Shown: positions 55,401 through 64,000, numbered from the stretch's first letter. The stretch is 64,000 nt of DNA from Alphaproteobacteria bacterium (GCA_026400815.1 JAPLOI010000033.1:62001-126000), one strand, 5' to 3'. A program made the numbers and translations. Notes: generated from the sequence alone by a model not told the origin.

Positions 55401-56876
55401 ATGAAGCTGTTCACCGCCGCCTTCCTGACCGAAACCAACACCTGGTCCCCGGTCCCCACCGGCATGAACGCCTTCAAGGTCGACAAGCCCTTCTACCGCC
55501 GGGACGGCAGCCTCCAGCCCGTCGTCGGCGGCGGCAACGGCGTGCTGGCCGTCTGGCGCAAGCGTGGCCAGGCGGACGGGTTCGAGATCGTGGAAAGCAT
55601 CTGCGCCACCACCGAGCCCTCCGGCCCCATCGTCTCTGAGGTCTATGAGGAACTGCGCGACACCCTGCTCAACGACCTGCGCGCCGCCCTGCCGGTCGAT
55701 GGCGTGCTGCTCTTCCTGCACGGCGCCATGGTCGCCTACGGCTACGACGACTGCGAGGGCGACGTGCTGAAGCGCGCCCGCGCCATCGTCGGCCCCAACG
55801 TGCCCATCGGCGTCGAGCTCGACCTGCACTGCCACCTCACCAACGACATCTGCGACAACGCCCTGCCGGTGATCTTCAAGGAATACCCGCATATCGACGG
55901 CATCGAGCGCGCCCAGGAGCTCTACGACATCGTGCGCGACGCCATCAGCGGCAAGACGAAGCCCGTCGTCGCCCTGCATGATTGCCGCATGGTCGGCATG
56001 TGGCGCACCCCGGTGGAACCCACGAAATCCTTCGTCGCCCGCATGCAATCCCTCGAAGGCAAAAACGGCATCCTCTCGATTTCGTTCGGCCACGGCTTCC
56101 CCTGGGCCGACGTGGCCGAGGTCGGCGCCAAGTTCGTGGTCATCGCCGACAACGACAAGCCAAAGGCCGCCGCCCTCGCCGTCCAGCTCCACCAGGAGGT
56201 CTGGGCCTTCCGCAACGAAGCCGTCACCCCGCACGACACCATCGACCAGGCGATCGATTTCGCCCTCGCCCAGCCGGAAGGCCCCATCGTGCTGGCCGAC
56301 GTGGCGGACAATGCCGGCGGCGGCGCCCCCAGCGACAGCACCTTCGTGCTGCGCCGCCTGGTGGAACGCGGCGTCACCAACGCCGCCATCGGCTGCTTCT
56401 GGGACCCGATCGCGGTTTCCTTCTGCGCCGAGGCCGGGGAGGGGGCGAGCTTCGACCTGCGCATCGGCGGCAAGTCCGGCCCCGTGTCGGGCACGCCGAT
56501 CGACCTGCGCGTCACGGTGCGCCGCATCGTGGAGAACCACACCCAGAAGGGCCTCGGCGGCGGCCGCGCGCAATACGGCACCTCGGCCTGGGTGGAAGCG
56601 CCCATGGACAAGGGGGGCGGCATCCACATCATCCTCACCAGCAAGCGCCAGCAGGTCTTCAACCCCGATGCCTTCACCGGCACCGGCTGCACGCTGGCCG
56701 ACAAGCGGATCGTGGTGGTAAAGTCGATGCAGCACTTCTACGCCGGCTTCGCCCCCATCGCGCAGGCGGTGCGCTACGTCGCCGCGCCGGGCACAGTGGG
56801 TGCCGATTTCGTCAACCTGCCCTACACCAAGGTCACGCGCCCGTTCTGGCCGCGCGTGGCCGATCCCTTCGCCTGA
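55401..56876 (+). CDS. M81 family metallopeptidase (MlrC-like)
   Basis: A 491-residue protein of the microcystinase C type. ELDLHCHLTN is the metal-binding motif, with DVADNAGGGAPSD and a C-terminal SMQHFYAGFAPIAQ also matching the family. MlrC itself completes microcystin breakdown, but most homologues have unknown natural substrates. The ATG at 55401 has GGAG 8 nt upstream. It is 8 nt from the next gene, so the two are probably cotranscribed. Confidence 0.9.
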   Translation: MKLFTAAFLTETNTWSPVPTGMNAFKVDKPFYRRDGSLQPVVGGGNGVLAVWRKRGQADGFEIVESICATTEPSGPIVSEVYEELRDTLLNDLRAALPVDGVLLFLHGAMVAYGYDDCEGDVLKRARAIVGPNVPIGVELDLHCHLTNDICDNALPVIFKEYPHIDGIERAQELYDIVRDAISGKTKPVVALHDCRMVGMWRTPVEPTKSFVARMQSLEGKNGILSISFGHGFPWADVAEVGAKFVVIADNDKPKAAALAVQLHQEVWAFRNEAVTPHDTIDQAIDFALAQPEGPIVLADVADNAGGGAPSDSTFVLRRLVERGVTNAAIGCFWDPIAVSFCAEAGEGASFDLRIGGKSGPVSGTPIDLRVTVRRIVENHTQKGLGGGRAQYGTSAWVEAPMDKGGGIHIILTSKRQQVFNPDAFTGTGCTLADKRIVVVKSMQHFYAGFAPIAQAVRYVAAPGTVGADFVNLPYTKVTRPFWPRVADPFA

Positions 56877-56883
56877 GGCCCGG

Positions 56884-57252
56884 ATGACCAACCCCGCAGC
56901 CCCCGTCGCCCGACAGCTGGACGCCTACAACGCCCGCGACATCGAAGGCTTCATGGCCTGCTGGGCACCGGAGTGCGAATACTACGCCTTCCCCAGCACC
57001 CTCCTGGCCCAAGGCGCCGAAGCCGTCCGCGCCCGCCACGTCGAGCGGTTCCAGGAGCCAGACCTGTTCGGCCGCCTGGAGGCGCGGGTGGTGATGGGCA
57101 ACCTCGTCGTGGATCGCGAGACCGTCACCCGCAACTTCCCCGAGGGCATCGGCGAGGTCCAGGTGCTGGCGATCTATGAGGTCGAAGGCGGCCTGATCCG
57201 TCGGGCCTGGTTCTCGATGGGCCCGCGCCGCATCTGCGCGCCGAACCCCTAG
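56884..57252 (+). CDS. NTF2-like/SnoaL-like small domain protein
   Basis: A 122-residue cone-fold protein. LDAYNARDIEGFMACWAPECEYY near the start, split as LDAYNARDIEGFM and CWAPECEYY, is the standard NTF2/SnoaL pattern, and VLAIYEVEGGLIRRAWF closes it. Members bind small hydrophobic compounds or isomerise steroids; no catalytic pair is certain here. ATG at 56884 is 8 nt after the M81 stop. Confidence 0.8.
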   Translation: MTNPAAPVARQLDAYNARDIEGFMACWAPECEYYAFPSTLLAQGAEAVRARHVERFQEPDLFGRLEARVVMGNLVVDRETVTRNFPEGIGEVQVLAIYEVEGGLIRRAWFSMGPRRICAPNP

Positions 57253-57263
57253 CAGGAGCCCCC

Positions 57264-59396
57264 ATGCCCGAGGCCGAGACGCGCACGCGCTACCGGGTGG
57301 AGGGCATGGATTGCGCCGCCTGCGCCGCCAAGATCGATACGGCAGTGCGGCGCCTGCCCGGCGTGGTGGATGTCTCCGTCTCCGTCTCTGCCGCCACGCT
57401 GGTGGTGCGCCACGGCTCCGCCGATGTGCTGGCGGATGTGGAACGCCAGGTGACCCGCCTGGGCTACGGCCTCTCATCCCTCGGCGATGCCGGCGCGGTG
57501 CCGGATCTGGTCGCCGATGGCGGCACCGGCGCGGGATCGCCAGCCTGGTGGCGCGGCGCCAAGGCGCAGCTGGTGCTGGCCTGTGCCGCAGCCCTTGCCC
57601 TGGCCTTCGCGGTGGAAACCGCCGTGCCGGCCCTCGCACCCTGGCCCTTCGTCGTCGCCCTCCTGATAGGGCTGGTGCCGGTGGCCCGCCGCGCCTTTCT
57701 CGCCGCCCGCGCCGGCACGCCGTTCTCGATCGAAACCCTGATGGTCGTCGCCGCCATCGGCGCCGTAGCAAACGGCGCGGCGGAGGAAGCGGCCAGCGTG
57801 GTGCTGCTCTTCCTGGTTGGCGAGATGCTGGAAGGCGTGGCCGCCGGCCGCGCCCGTGCCGGCATCCAGGCACTCGCCAACCTCGTCCCCCGCACCGCGC
57901 TGCTGGAGGTCGGCCCCCGTCTGCTGGAACGCCCGGCCGCCGAGCTCATGCCCGGCCATGTCATCCTCGTTCGCCCCGGCGAGCGCATCGCCGCCGACGG
58001 CACGGTGCTGGAAGGCGAAGGCGGCGTGGACGAAGCCCCGGTCTCCGGCGAGAGCATCCCGGTGGCCAAGGCGCCTGGCGACACCGTCTTCGCCGGCACG
58101 GTCAACGGCGCCGCCGCCCTGCGCGTGCGCGTCACCGCCAAGGCGGCGGACAACACCATCGCCCGTATCGTGCGCCTGGTGGAGGAAGCGCAGGAACACC
58201 GCGCCCCCACCGAACGTATGATCGACCGCTTCGCCCGCTGGTACACGCCCTCGGTCATGGTGATCGCCGCCCTGGTCGCCGTGCTGCCGCCGCTGCTGCT
58301 GGGCGGGGACTGGGCCGGCTGGATCTACAAGGGCCTCGCCCTGCTGCTGATCGGCTGCCCCTGCGCGCTGGTCATCTCCACCCCCGCCGCCATCGCCGCC
58401 GGCCTGTCCAACGGCGCCCGGCGCGGCCTGCTGCTCAAGGGCGGCGCGGTCCTGGAGCGGCTGGGCCAGGTGACGATGGTCGCCTTCGACAAGACCGGCA
58501 CACTCACCCGCGGCAAGCCGGAGGTGACCGACATCGTCGCCTTCGCCCTGCCGGCGCGCGAGGTGTTGCGGCTCGCGGCAGCATTGGAAACCGGCTCCAG
58601 CCACCCGCTCGCCTCCGCCATCCTGGCCTCGGCCGAGGAAGACCGGCTGGCGGTCCCGCGCGTGGAAGGGGCCGCCGCGCTGGCGGGGCAGGGGGTGTCT
58701 GGCACGGTGGAGGGCAGGGCACTCTTCCTCGGCGCCCCGTCCGCCGCCCTGCAACGCGCCGCCGCCACCAACGATGAGCGCGAAACCATCGAAGGCATGG
58801 CCGCCATCGGCCGCAGTCTGGCCGTGCTGGTGGCTGACGGCAGGCTGGCCGGCGCCATCGCCCTGCGCGACATGCCGCGCGACGATGCCAAGGCCGGCCT
58901 CGCCGCGCTGGAGGCCATGGGCATCGGCCGCGTGATGCTCACCGGCGACAACGAAGCCACCGCCGCCGCCATCGGCGGCCGCCTGGGCATCGAATCCCGC
59001 GCCGGTCTCAAGCCGGAAGACAAGCTCGAAGCCGTGCGCGCCTTCCAGGCCCAGGGCGAAGTGGTGGCCAAGGTGGGCGACGGCATCAACGACGCCCCGG
59101 CCCTGGCCGCCGCCGATATCGGCATCGCCATGGGCGGCGGCACTGACGTGGCACTGGAAACCGCCGACGCCGCCGTCCTGCACGGCCGCGTGGCCGACGT
59201 GGCCGCCATGATTGTCCTGTCGCGCCGCGTCATGGCCAATATCCGCCAGAACATCGCCATCGCGCTGGGGCTGAAGGCCGTGTTCCTGGTCACCACCATC
59301 GCCGGCGTCACCGGCCTCTGGCCCGCCATCCTCGCCGATACCGGCGCCACCGTGCTGGTAACCCTGAACGCCCTGCGCCTGCTGCAGCGGCACTAG
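57264..59396 (+). CDS. heavy-metal P-type ATPase, ZntA-like (Zn/Cd/Pb efflux)
   Basis: A 710-residue P1B-type ATPase exporting soft divalent metals across the inner membrane. One HMA domain (GMDCAACAAK, 14-23), the CPC site (about residue 364), the phosphorylation site DKTGT (about 409), SSHPLAS and TGDNEATAAAIGG, and a last helix with LADTGATVLVTLNALRLL are present. The Asp in that last helix marks the Zn/Cd/Pb group rather than copper pumps. The ATG at 57264 follows AGGAG. Regulation by a MerR/ArsR-type gene is not visible in the window. Confidence 0.93.
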   Translation: MPEAETRTRYRVEGMDCAACAAKIDTAVRRLPGVVDVSVSVSAATLVVRHGSADVLADVERQVTRLGYGLSSLGDAGAVPDLVADGGTGAGSPAWWRGAKAQLVLACAAALALAFAVETAVPALAPWPFVVALLIGLVPVARRAFLAARAGTPFSIETLMVVAAIGAVANGAAEEAASVVLLFLVGEMLEGVAAGRARAGIQALANLVPRTALLEVGPRLLERPAAELMPGHVILVRPGERIAADGTVLEGEGGVDEAPVSGESIPVAKAPGDTVFAGTVNGAAALRVRVTAKAADNTIARIVRLVEEAQEHRAPTERMIDRFARWYTPSVMVIAALVAVLPPLLLGGDWAGWIYKGLALLLIGCPCALVISTPAAIAAGLSNGARRGLLLKGGAVLERLGQVTMVAFDKTGTLTRGKPEVTDIVAFALPAREVLRLAAALETGSSHPLASAILASAEEDRLAVPRVEGAAALAGQGVSGTVEGRALFLGAPSAALQRAAATNDERETIEGMAAIGRSLAVLVADGRLAGAIALRDMPRDDAKAGLAALEAMGIGRVMLTGDNEATAAAIGGRLGIESRAGLKPEDKLEAVRAFQAQGEVVAKVGDGINDAPALAAADIGIAMGGGTDVALETADAAVLHGRVADVAAMIVLSRRVMANIRQNIAIALGLKAVFLVTTIAGVTGLWPAILADTGATVLVTLNALRLLQRH

Positions 59397-59423
59397 AAGC
59401 CATTCGTCCTGCGTGGGCGACGC

Positions 59424-59454
59424 GGGGGGAGCGGCATTTCCAATGTCGCCCCCC
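59424..59454. terminator. hairpin at zntA-like/peroxidase convergent ends
   Basis: GGGGGG with a 2-nt bulge then CGGCATT pairs (one G-T) with AATGTCG and CCCCCC around a TCC loop: 13 bp in all. The last base of the stem is part of the peroxidase stop codon (59454-59456). No T tract follows, so efficiency is unknown; it probably serves both genes. Confidence 0.4.
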
Positions 59455-61481
59455 TAGACCTGCCAGTCTACGTCGCGGCTGCTGACGGCCGAGCGCGGGA
59501 TGCCGGCCAGCAGGATGCTGTCGCCCCCCGCGGTGAGCACTGCACCGCTGGCCGTCGACGTGATCGTAACGTCCCGAATGGACGCGACGCCCGGCAGGCT
59601 GAACACGATGCGGTCCGTTCCAGGCACAAAGTCCGTGATGACCGCGTTGATGCCTGTTGTGCTGAAGACGAATGTGTCCGCCGCGGCGCCGCCGGTCAGG
59701 CGTGGGGTGCCGGCGGCTGCCACCAGGATATCTGCCGCCGTGCCGCCGGTGAGCGTATCGGCCCCGGCACTGCCGACGATGAACTGGGGGCTGGCCGGAT
59801 TGTCCGCCGCCACCCCGCCGAGGGTGCCGGAGTGACGGTCGTAATAGACGAAGACGTCCGGCTGGATCTGCTTCGTGTCGGTGTTCAGGCGGATGAGGTC
59901 GGCCAGCGTGGTCTTGCCGATCTGCGTGGCGGTCTGGGCGTCGAAGCCCTGGTTCTGCCACCACAGCCGGTCCCCGTCGCGCAGGGCGGTGAACTGGCGG
60001 GCAATGATGGCCTGGAATGTCTGGCCCACGAATGCGCCGGAGGCATGCTTCTCGGCCAGGCCGCCGATCCAAAGCTCGACCTTGTCAACGGTGCCGTAGA
60101 CGGTCTTGAGGTCCGCGAGCGTTGCCGCGTCGGAGGTGATCTGCTCGAACTTGGTATAGGCCTTCAGGCCAAGGGCGACGCGTGTTTCGTTCAGCGTGCC
60201 GAGGCCGAGGTCGCGGCCACGCTGGATGTTGATCGCCGCGAGATCCATGCCGTCGGGCGGGTTGGCAAGAAAATTGCGCAGATCCCCCACGATGCGCGCA
60301 TCCAGCGCCTGCGACCGGTCGTCCGCCAGATGGCGGAGGATGCCGCCGATACCGCCATTGGCGGTGAAATCCGCGGGCGACTGGAAGAACACATCCACCA
60401 ACCCCAGCTCCGGCCCGACGGTTGCGCCGAGTTCGTTGATCTTCTCCACCTCGTTGGAGACGATCGAGTGGCCGAAACGGTAGGCGGCACCGGCGAACTC
60501 GTCGGTGATCCGGGCATCCACCTTCGCATCGTACCCGCGATAGGGCGCGATCGCGTTGCGCCCGAGAAGATGCGGCAGGAACTCGGTATAGGTGATGTTG
60601 GCGATCTCGGCGGTGACGATGGCGCGGGCCTGTTGGTACAGCTGCTCGCCGCTCCATGTGGGGTGGGCAGTCTTCAGCAGATCAACCTGGCGGTTGTGCT
60701 CCCGCACGAACAGGGTCTGCAGCGCGGTCAGCGAGGGGTTCTCCTGCACCCGTACGTCCCCGGCGAGGAACTGTCCGCCGGCGATCGGCAGATTGCCGCC
60801 GTCGGAGGTCGCCATGTAGCCGCCGGCGGTGCGCAGGCTGGCGGCGACGCTGGCCGAGGAGCCATAGACCATCGAGGCGTCGAGCCAGCCGGTCACGTGG
60901 TTCACCACCGCGCCGTTCGCGGGATCGGTGATGACCCGCGTCATCGCGATGGTGGAGCCGTCGGCAAACACCGGGTCTCCGTTTGGCACGGCGACATCAA
61001 TATGCGTCGTTCCGTCGCCGCGCGCGAGATCGAGGTCATGGTCGATGAATTGGCCCCAGGCATACATCATGCCCGACAGGCCCTCGGGGTTCGGGATCGC
61101 CGCATCGCCGTCGCCGACCACGATGTTGCTGATCGTGCGCGCGTTTGGCCCGTCGCGCAGGGCCGAGACGCCATCGGCGAAATGGGCGGGGCCAATTCGG
61201 GTGAAGTCGCTGCCGGCGACATTGTCGGTGGGCCGGCCAAGATTGTTGCCGCTGCCGTCGATGCTGCGGAATTCCAGGGTGCGGGGCGGGGGCGAGGGCT
61301 GGGGCGCGTGTTGGGCCGGGCGCGCAGGGGTGGGCGCGGAGCTTGCTTGGGGCCGGGCGGGCAGGGCCAGCGGTGTCTCGTCCTGCGGGACGGGTTCGAA
61401 CAGCGGGCGGCGAAACCAGGGCAGTTCGTCGCGCAGGGTTTCGAACAATGGGCGGCGAAGCCCAGGCGTGGGTGTGCTCAT
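59454..61481 (-). CDS. animal-type heme peroxidase with RTX-like C-terminus
   Basis: A 675-residue putative secreted peroxidase. The distal His148 (GQFIDHDLDL) with the haem-linking-type Asp149, REHNRQ at 260-265, the catalytic region ITYTEFLPHLLG, and the proximal His338 (YRFGHSIVSN) fit bacterial relatives of peroxidasin/myeloperoxidase. The C-terminus (from about 575) has GSAGADTLTGG and similar RTX-like nonapeptides, suggesting type I secretion with Ca binding. The N-terminus has no signal peptide and carries RRPLFE twice. ATG at 61481 has GAGGGAG upstream. No type I secretion genes are in the window. Confidence 0.92.
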   Translation of the reverse strand: MSTPTPGLRRPLFETLRDELPWFRRPLFEPVPQDETPLALPARPQASSAPTPARPAQHAPQPSPPPRTLEFRSIDGSGNNLGRPTDNVAGSDFTRIGPAHFADGVSALRDGPNARTISNIVVGDGDAAIPNPEGLSGMMYAWGQFIDHDLDLARGDGTTHIDVAVPNGDPVFADGSTIAMTRVITDPANGAVVNHVTGWLDASMVYGSSASVAASLRTAGGYMATSDGGNLPIAGGQFLAGDVRVQENPSLTALQTLFVREHNRQVDLLKTAHPTWSGEQLYQQARAIVTAEIANITYTEFLPHLLGRNAIAPYRGYDAKVDARITDEFAGAAYRFGHSIVSNEVEKINELGATVGPELGLVDVFFQSPADFTANGGIGGILRHLADDRSQALDARIVGDLRNFLANPPDGMDLAAINIQRGRDLGLGTLNETRVALGLKAYTKFEQITSDAATLADLKTVYGTVDKVELWIGGLAEKHASGAFVGQTFQAIIARQFTALRDGDRLWWQNQGFDAQTATQIGKTTLADLIRLNTDTKQIQPDVFVYYDRHSGTLGGVAADNPASPQFIVGSAGADTLTGGTAADILVAAAGTPRLTGGAAADTFVFSTTGINAVITDFVPGTDRIVFSLPGVASIRDVTITSTASGAVLTAGGDSILLAGIPRSAVSSRDVDWQV

Positions 61482-61816
61482 GGCGGTGCTCCCTCTACGG
61501 TGCATTCAGGCAAGGGCAGCAGCAGGCAGACCAGGCGAAGCCGGTGGCCAGCATGGCACTGAGCATGAGGTGCTGTTCGGCGCTCATGGTCCGCTACCCC
61601 TTCGTGATGCCGGCGCCGTGCCGGCAGAAGAGGCATACGGGTGTGGGCGTGTCGCGAGGCTGACGGCGTATGTCAGCGTCCGGTCAGCCTGCGGTCATGG
61701 CGCCGTCGGGGATCAAGCTGCCCGGGTAGGGCGGTCGCATCCGGTGGTGCGGCCGGTATCGTGTGTTGATCCCGGAGGGGCTTATCGCAAAGTGGGAGTT
61801 CCCTGCTGCGGCGGAG
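61482..61816. other. intergenic region upstream of the peroxidase gene
   Basis: These 335 bases separate the peroxidase start from the FAD oxidase stop. They contain the peroxidase ribosome site and a 30-codon frame (61495-61587). I see no clear promoter, tRNA or repeat in the remainder (61588-61816). Confidence 0.4.
61495..61587 (-). CDS. possible 30-residue Cys-rich peptide upstream of the peroxidase gene
   Basis: An ATG at 61587 opens a 30-codon frame that closes with TAG at 61495-61497, 13 nt before the peroxidase ATG, so the stop overlaps the region of that gene's ribosome site. The peptide has a hydrophobic middle (LMLSAMLATGFAWSA) and ends with four cysteines in five residues (CCCPC). 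No strong ribosome site precedes it. It may be a translated leader, a small protein, or chance. Confidence 0.3.
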   Translation of the reverse strand: MSAEQHLMLSAMLATGFAWSACCCPCLNAP

Positions 61817-63109
61817 CTAGATGTGCAGGTAGTCGCGGATCCGCCCATAGGCGATGCGCGCAGCGACCCCGCTCCGCCACAACGCGTGGAACGGCACCGG
61901 CTTCAAATCCGTGATCGGCATGTCGATCTCGTCCTGCCGCCCACCCAGGATCCGCTTGGCCAGTTGCGGCCCCATCGCGCTCGCCATTGCCACGCCGCGG
62001 CCATTGTAGCCCAGGCACACCGTCACCCCTGGCGCCGGCTCATGGATATGCGGGTAGTGATCGAGCGTGATCGCCAGTTGCCCGTTCCAGCCATGGGTCC
62101 AGCGAATGCCCTTCATCACAGGCCACAGCCGCTCGGCATAGCGCCGAAGGAACATCAGGTCCTCCGGCCCGCCCACCGGGGATTGCTTGCTGCGCCCCCC
62201 CATCAGTACCCGGTTCTGCCGATCGAGCCGGTAGTAGGTGGTCACCTTGCCCAACTCATAGAGCGAGGACCGCATCGGAAAGATCGCCCGCGCCGCCTCG
62301 TCGCTCAGCGGCTCCGATGCCACCACGGCGCTGAACACCGGCACCACCGTCTTGCGCAGGTTCGGCCACAGAGTGTCGGTATAGCCGTTGGTGCCCAGCA
62401 CAATCTCGTCGGCATGCACCGTCCCGGTCGGCGTCTGCACATGCCACTTGCCGCCATCGCGCCACACCTTCTGCGCCGGCGTCCCGCCATGCACCGCCGC
62501 CCCGGCCTGGATCGCCGCCTGCGCCAGCCCGCGCGCATAGCCCAGCGGGTTCACATGCCCGCCGCGCTTGTCGACCACGGCGCAAAGATACCTGTCCGTC
62601 CCGGTCGCCTCGCGCATCCGCGCGGCATCCAGGAACTCCACCGGCATGCCGCGCTTGGCCCCCTGGTCATAGGCGCCCTGGATGTCGGCCACATTGTTCT
62701 GCTGGAACGCCGCACGGATCGTGCCGGTCTGGCTGGCATCGCACTGGATCTGGTGGCGCCGGATCAGCTCGAACGTCGTATTCGGCGCGTTCCAGCTCAT
62801 CTCCACCATGCGCCGGCCCAATTCGGGGCCGAACAGCCGCTCCACCTCGTCCGGATCGCCCTTCAGCCCCGGATTCACCTGCCCGCCATTGCGCCCCGAT
62901 GCCCCCCAGCCCGGCTCATGCGCCTCCAGCACCGCCACATCCGCCCCGCGCTCGGCCAGGTGCAACGCCGCCGACAACCCGGTGAACCCACCCCCGATCA
63001 CCGCCACCGACACGCTCTTGTCCCCATCCAGCGGTGGCGCCACCACCGGCGGGCGCGCCGTTTCGGCATAGAGGCTGGGCGGCAGTGGCAGGCGGGGCGG
63101 TGCGGTCAC
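61817..63109 (-). CDS. FAD-dependent DAO-family oxidoreductase (PuuB/gamma-glutamylputrescine-oxidase-like)
   Basis: A 430-residue flavoprotein. VAVIGGGFTGLSAALHLAERG is the dinucleotide motif, split as VIGGGFTGLSAAL and HLAERG; GWGASGRNGGQVNPGLKGD and the C-terminal GYNGRGVAMASAMG match PuuB-type amine oxidases. GTG at 63109 is chosen because GAGG lies just upstream; no ATG fits. The start overlaps none of the neighbour but is 14 nt from the cysteine synthase stop, so both may be cotranscribed. The amine substrate is unknown. Confidence 0.88.
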   Translation of the reverse strand: MTAPPRLPLPPSLYAETARPPVVAPPLDGDKSVSVAVIGGGFTGLSAALHLAERGADVAVLEAHEPGWGASGRNGGQVNPGLKGDPDEVERLFGPELGRRMVEMSWNAPNTTFELIRRHQIQCDASQTGTIRAAFQQNNVADIQGAYDQGAKRGMPVEFLDAARMREATGTDRYLCAVVDKRGGHVNPLGYARGLAQAAIQAGAAVHGGTPAQKVWRDGGKWHVQTPTGTVHADEIVLGTNGYTDTLWPNLRKTVVPVFSAVVASEPLSDEAARAIFPMRSSLYELGKVTTYYRLDRQNRVLMGGRSKQSPVGGPEDLMFLRRYAERLWPVMKGIRWTHGWNGQLAITLDHYPHIHEPAPGVTVCLGYNGRGVAMASAMGPQLAKRILGGRQDEIDMPITDLKPVPFHALWRSGVAARIAYGRIRDYLHI

Positions 63110-63123
63110 GGCAACCTCGTCGG

Positions 63124-64000
63124 TCAGGCCATCCAGGGCGGGATGGGCAATCCCTTCTCGCGCAGGAATTCCGGGTTGAACAGCTTGGACTGGTAGCGCG
63201 CGCCACCGTCGCACAGGATCGTCACGATCGTGTGCCCCGGCCCCATCGCCTTCGCCACCCGGATCGCCGCCGCCACGTTGATCCCTGCCGAGCCGCCGAT
63301 CGACAGGCCCTCATGGATCAGCAAATCGAACACCTGCTCCAGCGCCTCCGCATCGGGAATCCGCACGGCATCGTCGATCGGCACGCCTTCCAGGTTCCCA
63401 GGCACCCGCCCCTGGCCAATGCCCTCGGTGATCGAGGAACCGGTCACGGTCAGGTCGTTGCTCTTCACCCAGCCATACAGCGCGCTGCCCTCGGGGTCCG
63501 CCAGCACCACGCGCACCGCGTTGCTGCGCGCCTTCAGCGCCATCGCCACCCCGGCCAGCGTGCCGCCGGTGCCGCAGGCGCAGGTGAAGGCATCGATCTT
63601 GCCCTCCGTCTGCTGCCATATCTCCGGCCCCGTCGTCGCCTGGTGTCCTTCCCGGTTGGCCAGGTTGTCGAACTGGTTCGCCCACACCGCGCCCATCTCC
63701 TCGGCCAGCCGGCGCGAGACATGCACGTAGTTGCCGGGGTCCTTGAACGGCTTGGCCGGCACCAGCCGCAGATCGGCGCCGATCATGCGCAGGAAGTCGA
63801 TCTTCTCGCGGCTTTGCGTCTCCGGCATCACGATCACGCTGCGATAGCCCTTGGCATTGCCCACCAGCGTCAGCCCGATGCCGGTATTGCCCGCCGTGCC
63901 TTCCACCACCGTGCCGCCCGGCTTCAGCAGCCCGCGCCGCTCCGCATCCTCGATGATCGCCAGCCCCGCGCGATCTTTCACGGAGCCGCCGGGGTTCATG
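63124..64000 (-). CDS. cysteine synthase A-like PLP enzyme (5' end off the window)
   Basis: The visible 292 residues start inside the protein: NPGGSVKDR, which holds the PLP-binding Lys, lies at the right edge, so about 40 N-terminal residues are missing beyond 64000. GTAGNTGIG and CGTGGTLAG are the PLP-phosphate and substrate loops of O-acetylserine sulfhydrylases. The C-terminal region fits CysK more than cystathionine beta-synthase because no CBS domains follow. It would make cysteine from O-acetylserine and sulfide. Cystathionine-type activity cannot be excluded from sequence. Confidence 0.9.
   Translation of the reverse strand, partial: MNPGGSVKDRAGLAIIEDAERRGLLKPGGTVVEGTAGNTGIGLTLVGNAKGYRSVIVMPETQSREKIDFLRMIGADLRLVPAKPFKDPGNYVHVSRRLAEEMGAVWANQFDNLANREGHQATTGPEIWQQTEGKIDAFTCACGTGGTLAGVAMALKARSNAVRVVLADPEGSALYGWVKSNDLTVTGSSITEGIGQGRVPGNLEGVPIDDAVRIPDAEALEQVFDLLIHEGLSIGGSAGINVAAAIRVAKAMGPGHTIVTILCDGGARYQSKLFNPEFLREKGLPIPPWMA

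Noticed and set aside
55368-56891. 507-residue minus-strand frame opposite the M81 peptidase
   Set aside because: Antisense shadow; no domain, no start signal, and the sense gene has the family metal motif.
57474-59393. 639-residue minus-strand frame opposite the metal ATPase
   Set aside because: Composition is Gly/His/Gln-rich, typical of the reverse of a high-GC gene; the plus-strand ATPase has every catalytic motif.
59832-61562. 576-residue plus-strand frame opposite the heme peroxidase
   Set aside because: No recognisable domain and an Arg/Gly/His-rich composition; the minus-strand peroxidase is unambiguous.

Overview
The window reads as a chromosomal segment of a high-G+C, metabolically versatile alphaproteobacterium. 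The gene set (polyhydroxyalkanoate turnover, a 3-(methylthio)propionyl-CoA-ligase-type acyl-CoA synthetase, D-threonate-type and fucose-type sugar-acid modules, a hydantoinase, a DUF599 protein beside glpD, many SDRs and MFS/EamA transporters) fits Rhodospirillales/Acetobacterales best. That placement is inference from gene content and codon style; no rRNA or tRNA gene is present to confirm it. I see no phage, insertion sequence, CRISPR array or replication origin.

Positions 1-17014 (all minus strand) hold the most unusual locus: a two-partner secretion operon. A TpsB outer-membrane transporter (15299-17014) is followed after 2 nt by a giant 4276-residue TpsA exoprotein (2466-15296). After 1 nt comes a lipoprotein with TPR-like helices and the start of a CHAT (caspase-fold) domain, which runs off the left edge (1-2464). 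The exoprotein consists of an N-terminal TPS domain, about 28 copies of a ~105-125 residue beta-helix repeat, three modules of a second type, and a C-terminal Cys-x6-Cys pair.

Positions 17216-30495 carry housekeeping and carbon-storage genes: a VOC protein and an SDR, an acyl-CoA ligase, intracellular PHA depolymerase divergent from a thiolase, a flavoprotein, a DoxX-like protein, an overlapping DUF599-glpD-nitroreductase set, an MFS exporter and msrB. Positions 30492-33724 form a partial L-fucose-type oxidative sugar module: mutarotase, aldose dehydrogenase, lactonase and a divergent DapA-like aldolase. Positions 33744-41085 are amine/amino-acid catabolism: gamma-glutamyltransferase, a polytopic protein coupled to a three-part fused iron-sulfur/FAD dehydrogenase, and a hydantoinase.

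Positions 41089-55309 mix transporters, a cyclopropane-fatty-acid-synthase-type methyltransferase, a flavin-binding-fold protein, a serine hydrolase, two more SDRs, a D-threonate-type module (DUF1537 kinase, PdxA2, MFS) and an overlapping trio of beta-propeller, sterol-desaturase-like protein and amidohydrolase. Positions 55401-64000 hold an M81 peptidase, an NTF2-like protein, a Zn/Cd/Pb P-type ATPase, an RTX-type animal heme peroxidase preceded by a tiny Cys-rich frame, an FAD amine oxidase and a cysteine synthase cut by the right edge. GC-rich hairpins that include or touch stop codons sit at several convergent gene ends, which suggests compact shared terminators.
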